In this document: in pieces, positions 35,477-44,639 of the stretch
Layout: every line of letters starts with the position of its first letter
How positions within the stretch are numbered: position 1 is the first letter of the stretch
NCBI GenBank assembly: GCA_036927565.1
Contig: JAYESD010000001.1
Location: forward strand, 286,699,560-286,763,559
Direction: 5' to 3'
Source of the DNA: Tuctoria greenei
Lineage: Eukaryota; Streptophyta; Magnoliopsida; Poales; Poaceae
Length of the DNA stretch: 64,000 nt
The notes under the pieces: generated by a model
What the model saw: only the letters and a program-made list of their open reading frames with translations
Database searches by the model: none
What the model was told of the DNA's origin: nothing
Translations under genes and position numbers: made by a program

Positions 35477-36238
35477 ATGGACACGAGACTCCACGAGCGC
35501 TCGAGCTCCTCGTCCTCGTCGCCTTCGGAGAACAAGGCGGCCAGCTGGTCCTCGTCCCCGCCGCAGCCGGCGAAGAAGCGCCCCGCGGGGCGCACCAAGT
35601 TCAGGGAGACGCGCCACCCGGTGTTCCGCGGCGTGCGGCGCCGCGGCCCCGCGGGGCGGTGGGTCTGCGAGGTGCGCGTCCCCGGGAGGCGCGGCTGCAG
35701 GCTCTGGCTCGGCACCTACGTTACCGCCGAGGCGGCCGCGCGCGCGCACGACGCCGCGATGCTCGCGCTCGGCGGACGCGTGCGCGGGCTCGCCGCGTCG
35801 CGCCTCAACTTCCCGGACTCAGCGTGGCTGCTCGCCGTGCCGCGTTCGCCCGCCGCCGCTGTCGCGGACCTGGGCGACGTCCGCCGCGCGGCCGTCGAGG
35901 CCGTCAATGAGTTCCAGCGCCGCGAGGCCGACAGCGGCGCCGCCGGGGCTGTCGACGAAGTGACCTCCAGCGCGTCGGAGCCCGACATTTCCGCTTCGTG
36001 CTTCCACGCGACGGCGCGGGCGGACGACTGTGAACCAGCGAAGGCCGATGAGCCGGCGGCCCTGGATGACGGCGACATGTTCGAGCCGGACTGGTTCGGG
36101 GACATGGATTTGCACATGTATTACGCGAACCTCGCGCAGGGTCTGCTACTTCAACCGCCGCCGCCTCCGGCCGCCTTGGAACATGGTGACTGCGGTGACG
36201 GTGCTGCTGACGTGGCGCTCTGGAGTTACTACTGGTAG
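35477..36238 (+). CDS. DREB1: CBF/DREB1 transcription factor, second tandem copy
   Basis: An intronless frame of 253 residues from ATG 35477, the first ATG after the TATA box. The N-terminus is Ser-rich; KKRPAGRTKFRETRH (about 33-47) is the CBF signature and nuclear-localisation segment; the AP2 domain spans about 48-112 (RWVCEVRVPGRRGCRLWLGT, RAHDAAMLA); DSAW is at 114-117. The acidic C-terminal region contains DMFEPDWFGDMDLHMYYANL and ends LWSYYW. The usual grass DREB1 end is LWSY, so this copy has two extra aromatic residues. It is about as long as, but clearly diverged from, the upstream gene, especially outside the AP2 domain, and is closer to the DREB1H/B side of the rice cluster as far as I can judge. 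It is expected to activate CCGAC-containing cold-response promoters. The coding sequence is very GC-rich and undamaged. A Tourist-like MITE lies close upstream of its promoter. Confidence 0.95.
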   Translation: MDTRLHERSSSSSSSPSENKAASWSSSPPQPAKKRPAGRTKFRETRHPVFRGVRRRGPAGRWVCEVRVPGRRGCRLWLGTYVTAEAAARAHDAAMLALGGRVRGLAASRLNFPDSAWLLAVPRSPAAAVADLGDVRRAAVEAVNEFQRREADSGAAGAVDEVTSSASEPDISASCFHATARADDCEPAKADEPAALDDGDMFEPDWFGDMDLHMYYANLAQGLLLQPPPPPAALEHGDCGDGAADVALWSYYW

Positions 36239-37149
36239 TTTAAGATTGAGGATCCCTGATTTGTACTCTGTTTTTGACCCTGAAACAAAGTTAAGCCACT
36301 TCACGGCAAGCTAACTTCAGCAGATCAATTTTTCCACTGATATGCTCGCCAGTGTCTGCGATTCTTGTCTTTCGAGCTCCGACATGTACGCATTTTTAGC
36401 TGTAACATAAAAGGGAGCAGCGAAAATGACACAAGGCGCAACAGGACATTTCAATCAACTCGCTGAAAAGTGAAAATAGTGCTCTCGACTATGGTTTTTT
36501 GTAAAATGTATAACGATTCCCAAAATGGCACTTGACAATTGACAGCCAAAGCAGGGCAACCAGAAGCCTTCACGAAGAGGTGCTCCAGGTTGCTGGTGGC
36601 GGAGTGGGTAATCCAGAAGATGTGGCCGGTCTTCTAGACCAAGTCTGCTGATGTGTGCCCAGCTGATTGAAGCCACTCGTTGAATCTTCTACGCCCACTT
36701 GGATCTCCCGTCAAAATCCTACTCGACCTGTCGCTCTCGCTTCTTCACTGGGAGGAAGGACTGCACTCGCTTCCAACAACGCGGTGATGACGACCGAGTA
36801 GCCGTCTCGCTGCCTCTTTCCTGGATCCTTATCTTTTTTTTTCTTGGGTAAAAAAATGCCAGGACTTGCTTTATCAAGATGCAAACGAATTTTCCAGTTA
36901 CAAGAGTTGGCTTAGAAGCAACTGATATCAGGCGCCCAAACTCAAGCATGTGTGAAATCATGCAGGCATATCAAAACTAATGGAAAAACGTATTCCTTGG
37001 CAGTCCACTCTAAAATCCACTTTCGCCGTTGACATAAGGTCGCCTTAATTAGCCTCAAACTTACAACAATCTTTTCTATTAGAATAATACCACTCTGTCT
37101 GTGTAACCAATGTAGATGTTCTGACCCCTTTATATGTACCACCTCTTAA
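36239..37149. other. Intergenic region downstream of the DREB1 pair, ending in a probable copia LTR fragment
   Basis: No gene is seen. From an unknown point (perhaps near 36960-37030) to 37149 the sequence appears to be the left part of a copia LTR. The text before the Harbinger insertion (CCTTTATATGTACCACCTCT) reads naturally into the text after it (TAAGGATTTTAATCAATC), which leads to LTR end TTTCTATCA and a tRNA-Met primer-binding site at 47710. Confidence 0.45.
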
Positions 37150-37552
37150 GAGCGTGTTTGGGAACAAAGTATTTTTGGAGTTTTAAAGCTATAATACGGT
37201 ATTTGTTATTACTATAGTATTTTTTACAGAATAGTGTTTGACAAATACTTTAAAAACTCTGTATTTGAAACTTCAGTTTTGTCAATACCACAGTTTTTTT
37301 GGGTATAGAAAACTTTGGTGCCAACCAAAATTTTTTTCGCCGCGCATGGCGCACAGGCTCGGTCCCGCCTCTTCTACTCTTCTTCTGCGCCCGTGCGCTC
37401 GTCCCGCCTTTTTCCCAGCGATATTTTCTTCCAAGAGACACATATGGGCTGCCGTCTCCATCTCCGACGACGCCTCGGCCGTTCTCAACGATGTCTTCAA
37501 CCTCGACCGTCGGCGCCGACTCCATCAGCAATCACGGTAAAAAGGTACGTTT

Positions 37553-38125
37553 TGTTGGGAGTACCGGACTTGTCCGGTAAAGACCGGACTAGTCCGGTTT
37601 TGTCCAGTAAGGGTGACCGGACTAGTCCGGACCCTATACGGACTAGTCCGATTTTTCAGTAACTGTCAGTTTGAACTCAAAATTGACATGTGTTCTAATT
37701 GAAAGGACACAACCCACCGAATTTTGAGTCTCTGATCGGGAGACTCAATAATTCCTAAGGGTGGGAGGCCCCCTCTTGTGTCTCTTGGTCAACTATAAGA
37801 AGAGGGTCAAGTGTGTGATCAAAGAAGGCTTAAGGGCATACATTCATACACACTTGAACACTCTAATCCACTCAGAATCCGATCAAGATACCAAGAGAAG
37901 AACAAGGAGAAACGCCTCTCGTCGTCGTTCTTCTTGCGGCCTCGCCTTGTTGGCTAGATGGCCGCATCGTCAAGTAACAACAAAGATGGAGGAGAAGGTA
38001 TTATTGATGTTCTTGTGCTATTTGAGAGATAGCACTTGGTGTTCATGTTGTAATCAGATTTCTTCATGTAATTCGAGATGATTTAGTGGTTATTTGATCT
38101 TTGGGCTCCCTCTTGTTTTCTAACA
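37553..38125 (+). repeat. copia-3 5' LTR
   Basis: It starts TGTTGGGAGTACC and ends TTTTCTAACA. Four or five CGGACTTGTCCGG / CGGACTAGTCCGG motifs sit in the first 90 bases, upstream of a TATAAGAAG motif at 37795 that may be the promoter. No gene is present. Confidence 0.95.
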
Positions 38126-38126
38126 A

Positions 38127-38138
38127 TGGTATCAGAGC
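38127..38138 (+). other. copia-3 primer-binding site
   Basis: TGGTATCAGAGC, one base after the LTR, is the exact complement of the 3' end of initiator methionine tRNA as used by most plant copia elements. Minus-strand DNA synthesis starts here. Confidence 0.95.
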
Positions 38139-38654
38139 CGTTTAGACCACTAATCACTTCGAATTGAATTTTGATCGAAGTTTTTCGCTGAAAGTTTTGA
38201 AGGTCCGGACTTGTCCGGTCTAAGGGCCGGACTAGTCCGGTGTGTCACAGTTAAGTGGTTAGGTTTTCGGATCAGGGCGTTTTGACGCGTTCATCTGATT
38301 GAAAACCAATTAAGCACTTTGGATTGAAATCCATTGTGAAAATTAAGTTGATTTGGTAAGATGGTAAGATTAAGTTTCCCTTTTGGGTATTTTGACATTT
38401 TTTTCCAGTTTTTTATGAAACTTTTCCGGGGTTGGTCGTACTAGTCCGGAATAGTACAGACCAAACTCGAAAAGTTCAATAAAGAACGGATCAAATGTTT
38501 TGATGGGACCGGACTTGTCCGGCGTATGGACCGGACTAGTCCGAAAACCATATTGTAAGAGTTCGGACTAGTCCGGCCATGTGCGGACTAGTCCGTGCTA
38601 TACAATTAAGTTTGCTTATTAAGTTAAGCTTTCGCTGTGAATTAAGTTTATTGT

Positions 38655-39084
38655 CATAGCAATTTGGTCGAGTAACCAAAGCGAAAGATAAATTGCTATG
38701 TCAATTTAAGTTGCATGAAATTCTATTGAGTAACCAAAGTGAAAAATAGAATTATCATGATTTTAAGTTTTATTAATGTCATTATTGGCCGAGTAACCAA
38801 AGTGAAAGGCATTAATGACATTATCCTTTCTAAGTACATAGTAATTTGATCAAGTAACCAAAGCGAAAGATAAATTACTATGTATTTCAGTTGTTCTTCA
38901 ATATTCAGTTTCAATGTCATTATTGGCTAAGTAACCAAAGCGAAAGGCATTAATGACATTCTTTTTGTAAGAACATAGTAATTTGGTCGAGTAACCAAAG
39001 CGAAAGATAAATTACTATGTTGATTTTCAGTTATTCTCAAATGTTGAGTTTTGGTCGAGTAACCAAAGTGAAAGATAAAACTCA
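38655..39084 (+). other. Seven tandem RNA hairpins with a conserved loop in the copia-3 leader
   Basis: Seven inverted repeats surround the loop core RAGTAACCAAAGYGAAA. Arm positions (5' arm / 3' arm): 38655-38665/38690-38700 (11 bp); 38719-38727/38745-38753 (9); 38774-38784/38813-38823 (11); 38835-38847/38872-38884 (13); 38913-38922/38951-38960 (10); 38972-38984/39009-39021 (13); 39045-39052/39077-39084 (8). Stems fall in types: CATAGYAATTT (copies 1, 4, 6), AATGTCATTA (3, 5) and two unique ones (2, 7). Copy 1 has C-G where copies 4 and 6 have T-A at the same stem position, a compensatory change. Loops keep 15-17 of 17 core positions while the stems differ. The array lies between the PBS and gag, where packaging, dimerisation or translation signals sit in retroelements; function unknown. 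Confidence 0.85.
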
Positions 39085-39122
39085 TCATTTTCTTATGGTT
39101 AACATCTATGCATTCTTCTTGA

Positions 39123-42100
39123 TTTTGGTTTTTTGATTATGAAGGTTCCTCCAATGCTAATTCAGCACTGAGTTTCATCGCTTCTATTGATCCACTCAAT
39201 GGAAGCAATTATGGGAGATGGCGAGAGAAGTTGGAGATTGCTTTGGCAGTCTCTGAGATAGACTTGGCTCTCACTACTCCATATCCGGTTGCACCGGTTG
39301 AACCAGTAAGAAATGCTGATGAAACTCAGGAAGCCTTTGCCGTGAGGACAAAGGAATATACTACTGAGTTATTGGCTTATGACATTGATTGTTATAAGTG
39401 GAAGAAATCAAACAGGAAATGTTTGATGGTAATTAAGGGCACTATCACTGAGGCCATTCGGGGAGCAATCCCTGAATGTGAAACTGCTGTTGAGTACCTC
39501 CAAAGGATAGAGAATCAGTTTACTAGTTCTTCTAAGGCCACTGCAAGCACTCTTATCAAGAGGCTTGTTACTGAAAAATATCATGGAGGTGGTGTGCGTG
39601 AGCACATCTTAAGGATGACAAATATGGCTGCAAAGCTTAAGCCTATGGATTTGGGGATTAAAGATGAGTTCATTGTGCATCTCATCATTGCCTCACTTCC
39701 TAAGGAATTTGAGACTTTTGTCATCAACTACAACTCTCAACCTGAACTATGGAACATAGAAAAACTCATGGCTATGTGTGTTCAGGAGGAAGAGAGGATT
39801 AAGTCCCTTCACGGTTATGATGCAATCAATTACGTGAAGGGAAAGGGTAAGGCTAAGAAGAATTATTCTTCTAAGCAATCTTTTAAGTATCATGGTTCAT
39901 CTCACCATGATAAAGATAAGAGTAAGTTTCCACAAAGCCATCTTTATAATAAGGATGTGAAAGTGGATAAAGATCAGTGCCGCTTTTGTTTAGACAAAGG
40001 TCACCATCAGAAGGATTGCATTGGCTTCCTTAAATGGTGTTGCAAAAATGGTAATGACTTTGTGACCTTTGTTGATGAATCCCTGCTTTTAGATTATACA
40101 CCATCTTCTTGGTGGATTGACTCAGGTGCCACTGTGCACGTTTGCAATTCGTTGCAGGGGTTAAATATGAGGAGGACCCTAGAAAGAGGGGAAAGGGCCA
40201 TTAAAGTTGCTGATGGCCATGAAGCTGAAGTGAAAGCCATTGGAGATTATCCATTAGTATTAAGAAATGGCTTTGTACTTACACTTCAGGATGTATTATA
40301 TGTACCCTCTTTAAGTAGAAATCTCATCTCAGTGTCATGCTTAGATGATGATGGTTATGTTTGCCAGTTTGGCAAAGACAGATGTGTAATTAAGTATGAT
40401 AATAAGATAGTTGGTGTTGCCATAAGACAAGGCATGCTATACTTATTATCTGTGCATGATGATGTTAATATTGTAAGCGACAATCAGTTTTCCTCACATC
40501 AGGGTAAGCGTAAGAGAATCGATTCCGAAATGTCTTCGAAATTATGGCATTGTCGCTTGGGCCATATTTCGAGGGGGAGAATTGAACAATTGATTTCACA
40601 ATCGATTCTTCCCCATTTGGATTTTTCGGATTCAGAAGAATGCATAGACTGCATTAAGGGAAAGTTTGTTAAGAAAATTAAGAAAGGTGCCATACGCAGT
40701 GCGGGAATTTTGGAATTAATCCATACGGACATTTGTGGTCCTTTTCCCGTAGTATCTGTTGATGGTTTTGATTCATTCATAACCTTCACGGATGACTATT
40801 CTCGCTATGGCTATATTTATCCAATTAAAGAACGCTCTGAAGCGTTGGATAAATTTAAGATATTTAAGGCTGAAGTTGAAAATCAGCACAATATTAAGAT
40901 TAAAGTGATAAGATCCGATCGTGGTGGTGAGTACTACGGTCGTCATACCCCGTATGGCCAAGTTCCTGGACCGTTTGCTCGGTTCCTACAGGAAAATGGC
41001 ATAGTCGCCCAGTATTCTACACCGGGCGAGCCTCAGCAAAATGGAGTAGCGGAACAGCGCAACCGTACGCTAATGGATATGGTTAGATCCATGTTAAGTC
41101 AATCAGATTTGCCGGTTCGCTTATGGATGGAGGCATTAAAAACCGCCATTCATGTGCTAAATCAGGTTCCTACTAAGTCGGTGCCCAAAACACCGTATGA
41201 GTTGTGGACAGGACGTAAGCCCTCATTAAGTTATATGCATATATGGGGCTGTCCCGCTGAGGCAAAATTGTTTAACCCAAACATTGGTAAGTTGGATTCT
41301 AAGACAGTAAGTTGCCATTTTATTGGCTATGCAGAAAAGAGTAAGGGATATCGTTTCTATTGTCCAGAACGATATACTAAGTTTGTAGAAATAAGGCATG
41401 CCGTCTTTTTAGAGGATGCCATGATCAGGGGGAGTACGGTAAGACGAGAAATTAATCTTGAAGAGAAGCGGGTTTATGTACCCACTCCTATGATTCAAGA
41501 ACCATATTTCTCATTACCTACTGCTGTTGAATCATCAGTGCCTATTGGTAATGATTCAACACCTGTTGTTAGTTCTCCATTGACAACGGAATTATTAAGA
41601 GAGGTTGAACATTTTCAGCCTGTTGTCACTAATAATGAAGAGCAACAACAGCCTCAAAATGAGGATAATGTGCAATTAAGAAGATCTCAACGAGAAAGAA
41701 AATCGGCCATTCCGGACGATTATGAGATCTATTTGAGTGAGGCAATTCAAATGGAGGGTGATCCCACCACATTTGAAGAAGCTATGAGAAGTCCTCAATC
41801 ATCTGAATGGCGTAAAGCCATGGAGGATGAAATAAGGTCTATGGAAACAAACAAAGTCTGGGATTTAGTTGAGATTCCTAATGGAGCCAAAATAGTAGGC
41901 TGTAAATGGGTCTACAAAATTAAACGTGACTCCAAAGGGAATATTGATAAGTTTAAGGCCAGACTTATTGCAAAAGGCTTCACTCAAAGAGAAGGGATTG
42001 ATTATAATGAGACATTTTCACCTGTCTCAAGTAAGGATTCGTTCAGAATCATTATGGCATTAGTTGCACATTATAATTTAGAATTACATCAGATGGATGT

Positions 42101-43331
42101 AAAGACGGCGTTTCTCAATGGTGATCTATATGAGAACGTCTATATGACACAACCGAAAGGTTTTGTTATTAAGGGTAAGGAACATATGGGATGCCACTTA
42201 AGGAAGTCCATTTATGGACTTAAACAAGCATCAAGACAGTGGTATCTCAAGTTCGATGAAACAGTAAGAAAGTTTGGGTTTAAAGAAAATGAGGAGGACA
42301 ATTGCATTTATGCTAAGTTTAAGAGCGGGAAATTTATTTTCCTCGTGCTTTACGTAGATGATATACTACTTGCAAGTAGTGATGTCAATCTACTATCAGA
42401 AACTAAGAAGTTTTTGTCCTCTAATTTTGATATGAAAGATCTTGGTGAAGCATCCTATGTATTGGGCATAAAAATTCACCGAGATAGAAATAAGGGGGTA
42501 TTAGGCTTATCACAAAAGGCATACTTAGAGAATGTACTGAGAAAGTACAGTATGCATAATAGTAAGCCTTCGCCTGCTCCGATTGTCAAGGGCGATAAGT
42601 TTGGGAACTTTCAGTGTCCCAGGAACCAATATGAGATCGATCAAATGAAGTCGGTTCCATATGCTTCTGCTGTCGGAAGCCTTATGTATGCTCAAGTCTG
42701 TACTCGCCCTGACTTAGCTTATGTGACCGGAATGCTTGGCAGATATCAGGCCAATCCAGGGATTGATCACTGGAAGACAGTTAAGAAAGCATTAAGATAT
42801 GTGCAAGGCACAAAAGGCCTCATGTTAACGTATAGTAAGTCAGACCCACTTGAAGTAGTGGGATATTCAGATTCAGATTTCGCGGGTTGTGTGGATACTA
42901 AGAAATCCACGTCAGGTTATATATTCACCCTCGCGAATGGAGCCATTTCGTGGAAAAGCTCCAAACAAACCGTCACTGCATCGTCCACAATGCATGTCGA
43001 GTTTGTTGCATGTTATGAGGCCACCGGGAAGGCTGTTTGGCTTAAGAAATTTTTACCCGGTCTTAGAGTGGTCGACAGCATTGAAAAACCACTTAAGTTA
43101 TACTGCGATAATGAGCCCGCAGTATTTTACTCTCACAACAATAAGTCGAGTGGTGCTGCCAAACACATCGACATTAAGTTTTATGTTGTGAAAGATCGAA
43201 TCCAGGATCATACCATAAGTCTTGAGCATATAAGTACCAAGCGTATGCTTGCGGATCCGCTAACAAAAGGTCTTCCACCCAGCGTGTTCAGTGAACACGT
43301 AGCCGGCATGGGTTTAAGGAAGAGCCTATGA
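39123..43331 (+). CDS. copia-3 Gag-Pol polyprotein (no in-frame ATG at the gag start)
   Basis: One open frame of about 1400 codons runs from the stop at 39120 to TGA at 43329. Numbering codon 39231 as 1: the gag core starts upstream (FIASIDPLNGSNYGRW, 39174 onward); zinc knuckle CRFCLDKGHHQKDC at 250-263; protease DSGA at 297-300; integrase HHCC (H440, H445, C471, C474) and core with HTD (500), SDRGGEY (563) and NGVAEQRNR (E608); RT with QMDVKTAFLNG and YVDDILLASS at 1041-1050; RNase H with YSDSDFAGC, CDNEPA and a C-terminal LADPLTKGL. All catalytic motifs look intact. However, the first in-frame ATG is at 39426, inside gag. An ATG at 39139 is one base out of frame, as if a single base had been lost just after the initiator. 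Splicing or non-AUG initiation are alternatives. The lineage within Copia was not assigned. Confidence 0.93.
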   Translation, partial: FWFFDYEGSSNANSALSFIASIDPLNGSNYGRWREKLEIALAVSEIDLALTTPYPVAPVEPVRNADETQEAFAVRTKEYTTELLAYDIDCYKWKKSNRKCLMVIKGTITEAIRGAIPECETAVEYLQRIENQFTSSSKATASTLIKRLVTEKYHGGGVREHILRMTNMAAKLKPMDLGIKDEFIVHLIIASLPKEFETFVINYNSQPELWNIEKLMAMCVQEEERIKSLHGYDAINYVKGKGKAKKNYSSKQSFKYHGSSHHDKDKSKFPQSHLYNKDVKVDKDQCRFCLDKGHHQKDCIGFLKWCCKNGNDFVTFVDESLLLDYTPSSWWIDSGATVHVCNSLQGLNMRRTLERGERAIKVADGHEAEVKAIGDYPLVLRNGFVLTLQDVLYVPSLSRNLISVSCLDDDGYVCQFGKDRCVIKYDNKIVGVAIRQGMLYLLSVHDDVNIVSDNQFSSHQGKRKRIDSEMSSKLWHCRLGHISRGRIEQLISQSILPHLDFSDSEECIDCIKGKFVKKIKKGAIRSAGILELIHTDICGPFPVVSVDGFDSFITFTDDYSRYGYIYPIKERSEALDKFKIFKAEVENQHNIKIKVIRSDRGGEYYGRHTPYGQVPGPFARFLQENGIVAQYSTPGEPQQNGVAEQRNRTLMDMVRSMLSQSDLPVRLWMEALKTAIHVLNQVPTKSVPKTPYELWTGRKPSLSYMHIWGCPAEAKLFNPNIGKLDSKTVSCHFIGYAEKSKGYRFYCPERYTKFVEIRHAVFLEDAMIRGSTVRREINLEEKRVYVPTPMIQEPYFSLPTAVESSVPIGNDSTPVVSSPLTTELLREVEHFQPVVTNNEEQQQPQNEDNVQLRRSQRERKSAIPDDYEIYLSEAIQMEGDPTTFEEAMRSPQSSEWRKAMEDEIRSMETNKVWDLVEIPNGAKIVGCKWVYKIKRDSKGNIDKFKARLIAKGFTQREGIDYNETFSPVSSKDSFRIIMALVAHYNLELHQMDVKTAFLNGDLYENVYMTQPKGFVIKGKEHMGCHLRKSIYGLKQASRQWYLKFDETVRKFGFKENEEDNCIYAKFKSGKFIFLVLYVDDILLASSDVNLLSETKKFLSSNFDMKDLGEASYVLGIKIHRDRNKGVLGLSQKAYLENVLRKYSMHNSKPSPAPIVKGDKFGNFQCPRNQYEIDQMKSVPYASAVGSLMYAQVCTRPDLAYVTGMLGRYQANPGIDHWKTVKKALRYVQGTKGLMLTYSKSDPLEVVGYSDSDFAGCVDTKKSTSGYIFTLANGAISWKSSKQTVTASSTMHVEFVACYEATGKAVWLKKFLPGLRVVDSIEKPLKLYCDNEPAVFYSHNNKSSGAAKHIDIKFYVVKDRIQDHTISLEHISTKRMLADPLTKGLPPSVFSEHVAGMGLRKSL

Positions 43332-43525
43332 TCTCTGGATATTTAGGGGCCAAGTAAGAGTAAGGTTCATTTTCAAGTGTGAGATGTATTGTGGTCTTTG
43401 AGTCCAACAATACGTAAATGGTTGTTGTGATGCGTCGTGCCCTATATGTCAAGCATGAGAAAATGGACACTAAGTTTAGTATTAAGTAAGTTGGTAAGTT
43501 TCAGATTCGAGTTCAAGGGGGAGAA

Positions 43526-44098
43526 TGATGGGAGTACCGGACTTGTCCGGTAAAGACCGGACTAGTCCGGTTTTGTCCAGTAAGGGTGACCGGACTAGTC
43601 CGGACCCTATACGGACTAGTCCGATTTTTTAGTAACTGTCAGTTTGAACTCGAAATTGACATGTGTTCTAATTGAAAGGACACAACCCACCGAATTTTGA
43701 GTCTCTGATCGGGAGACTCAATAATTTCTAAGGGTGGGAGGCCCCCTCTTGTGTCTCTTGGTCAACTATAAGAAGAGGGTTAAGTGTGTGATCAAAGAAG
43801 GCTTAAGGGCATACATTCATACACACTTGAACACTCTAATCCACTCAGAATCCGATCAAAATACCAAGAGAAGAACAAGGGGAAACGCCTCTCGTCGTCG
43901 TTCTTCTTGCGGCCTCGCCTTGTTGGCTAGATGGCCGCATCGTCAAGTAACAACAAAGATGGAGGAGAAGGTATTATTGATGTTCTTGTGCTATTTGAGA
44001 GATAGCACTTGGTGTTCATGTTGTAATCAGATTTCTCTATGTAATTCGAGATGATTTAGTGGCTATTTGATCTTTGGGCTCCCTCTTGTTTTCTAACA
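43526..44098 (+). repeat. copia-3 3' LTR
   Basis: It begins TGATGGGAGTACC directly after CAAGGGGGAGAA and ends TTTTCTAACA, followed by the target copy CGTTT. It differs from the 5' LTR at about ten sites by eye, mostly transitions. Confidence 0.95.
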
Positions 44099-44154
44099 CG
44101 TTTTTGCGCCAGTCCTTGTCCCAATCTCCCGCTGCTAGGATTCCTTGCACCCCC

Positions 44155-44335
44155 GCGCTAGCCCCTGCCGCGGGGAGGACGCCGTCGCGGCAGGCGGCGG
44201 AAGGCCGCGCGCTAGCCCTGCCGCTAGCCCCCCGCGCGCTAGCCCCTGTCGCGGGGAGGACGCCGTCGCGGCAGGTGGCGGGAGGCCGCGCGCTAGCCCC
44301 TGCCCCCGCGCGCTAGCACCTGACGCGGGAGCTGC
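44155..44335. repeat. GC-rich minisatellite in the Harbinger arm
   Basis: Two long units begin CGCGCTAGCCCCTG at about 44155 and 44236, each followed by YCGCGGGGAGGACGCC and GTCGCGGCAGGYGGCGG, plus shorter CGCGCTAGC pieces to 44327. Translations here are Ala/Pro/Arg low complexity and not genes. Confidence 0.8.
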
Positions 44336-44639
44336 TCCAGTAAAACTAATTTCCACATGGTCTCGTTGTCAGTGTAAATCTTGAACAGAGATACAACAAG
44401 CAAATATTCTTATAACAAGGACGGATGATACCCTTGTCTCCATTGCACATGGCCAAGGAGTCGTGTGCTAGAAACAAAGGCTTTCTTTTCCTGTTCTTTT
44501 TTTTTTACCTCTAGTTCACTTGCTTGTCACTTTGTCCCTACATCCTACTACATGGCTACTACATATGTGCTCAACTTTGGGATCATTAGGCACGTCTGTT
44601 TTAGTTAGCACACTCCCTCTGTTTCAGTTCATTAGTTGT

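Larger units (their letters stand above)
37553..44098 (+). mobile_element. Young Ty1-copia retrotransposon (copia-3) with intact gag-pol frame
   Basis: Two 573-bp LTRs (37553-38125 and 43526-44098) have TG...CA ends and are flanked by the perfect target duplication CGTTT (37548-37552 and 44099-44103). The PBS is at 38127, the polypurine tract CAAGGGGGAGAA ends at 43525, and the gag-pol frame is unbroken. By hand count the LTRs differ at about 10 positions, under 2 percent. With the commonly used grass rate of 1.3e-8 per site per year this means well under a million years. The leader is long (about 1 kb) and holds the hairpin array described separately. Confidence 0.96.

Noticed and set aside
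35359..36314. Alternative-frame and antisense ORFs over the second DREB1 gene
   Set aside because: They overlap the AP2 gene, have no recognisable domain and show the same GC-driven composition.
38655..39084. Reading the hairpin array as clustered MITEs
   Set aside because: The arms are only 8-13 bp, there are no target duplications, and what is conserved is the loop, not the ends.
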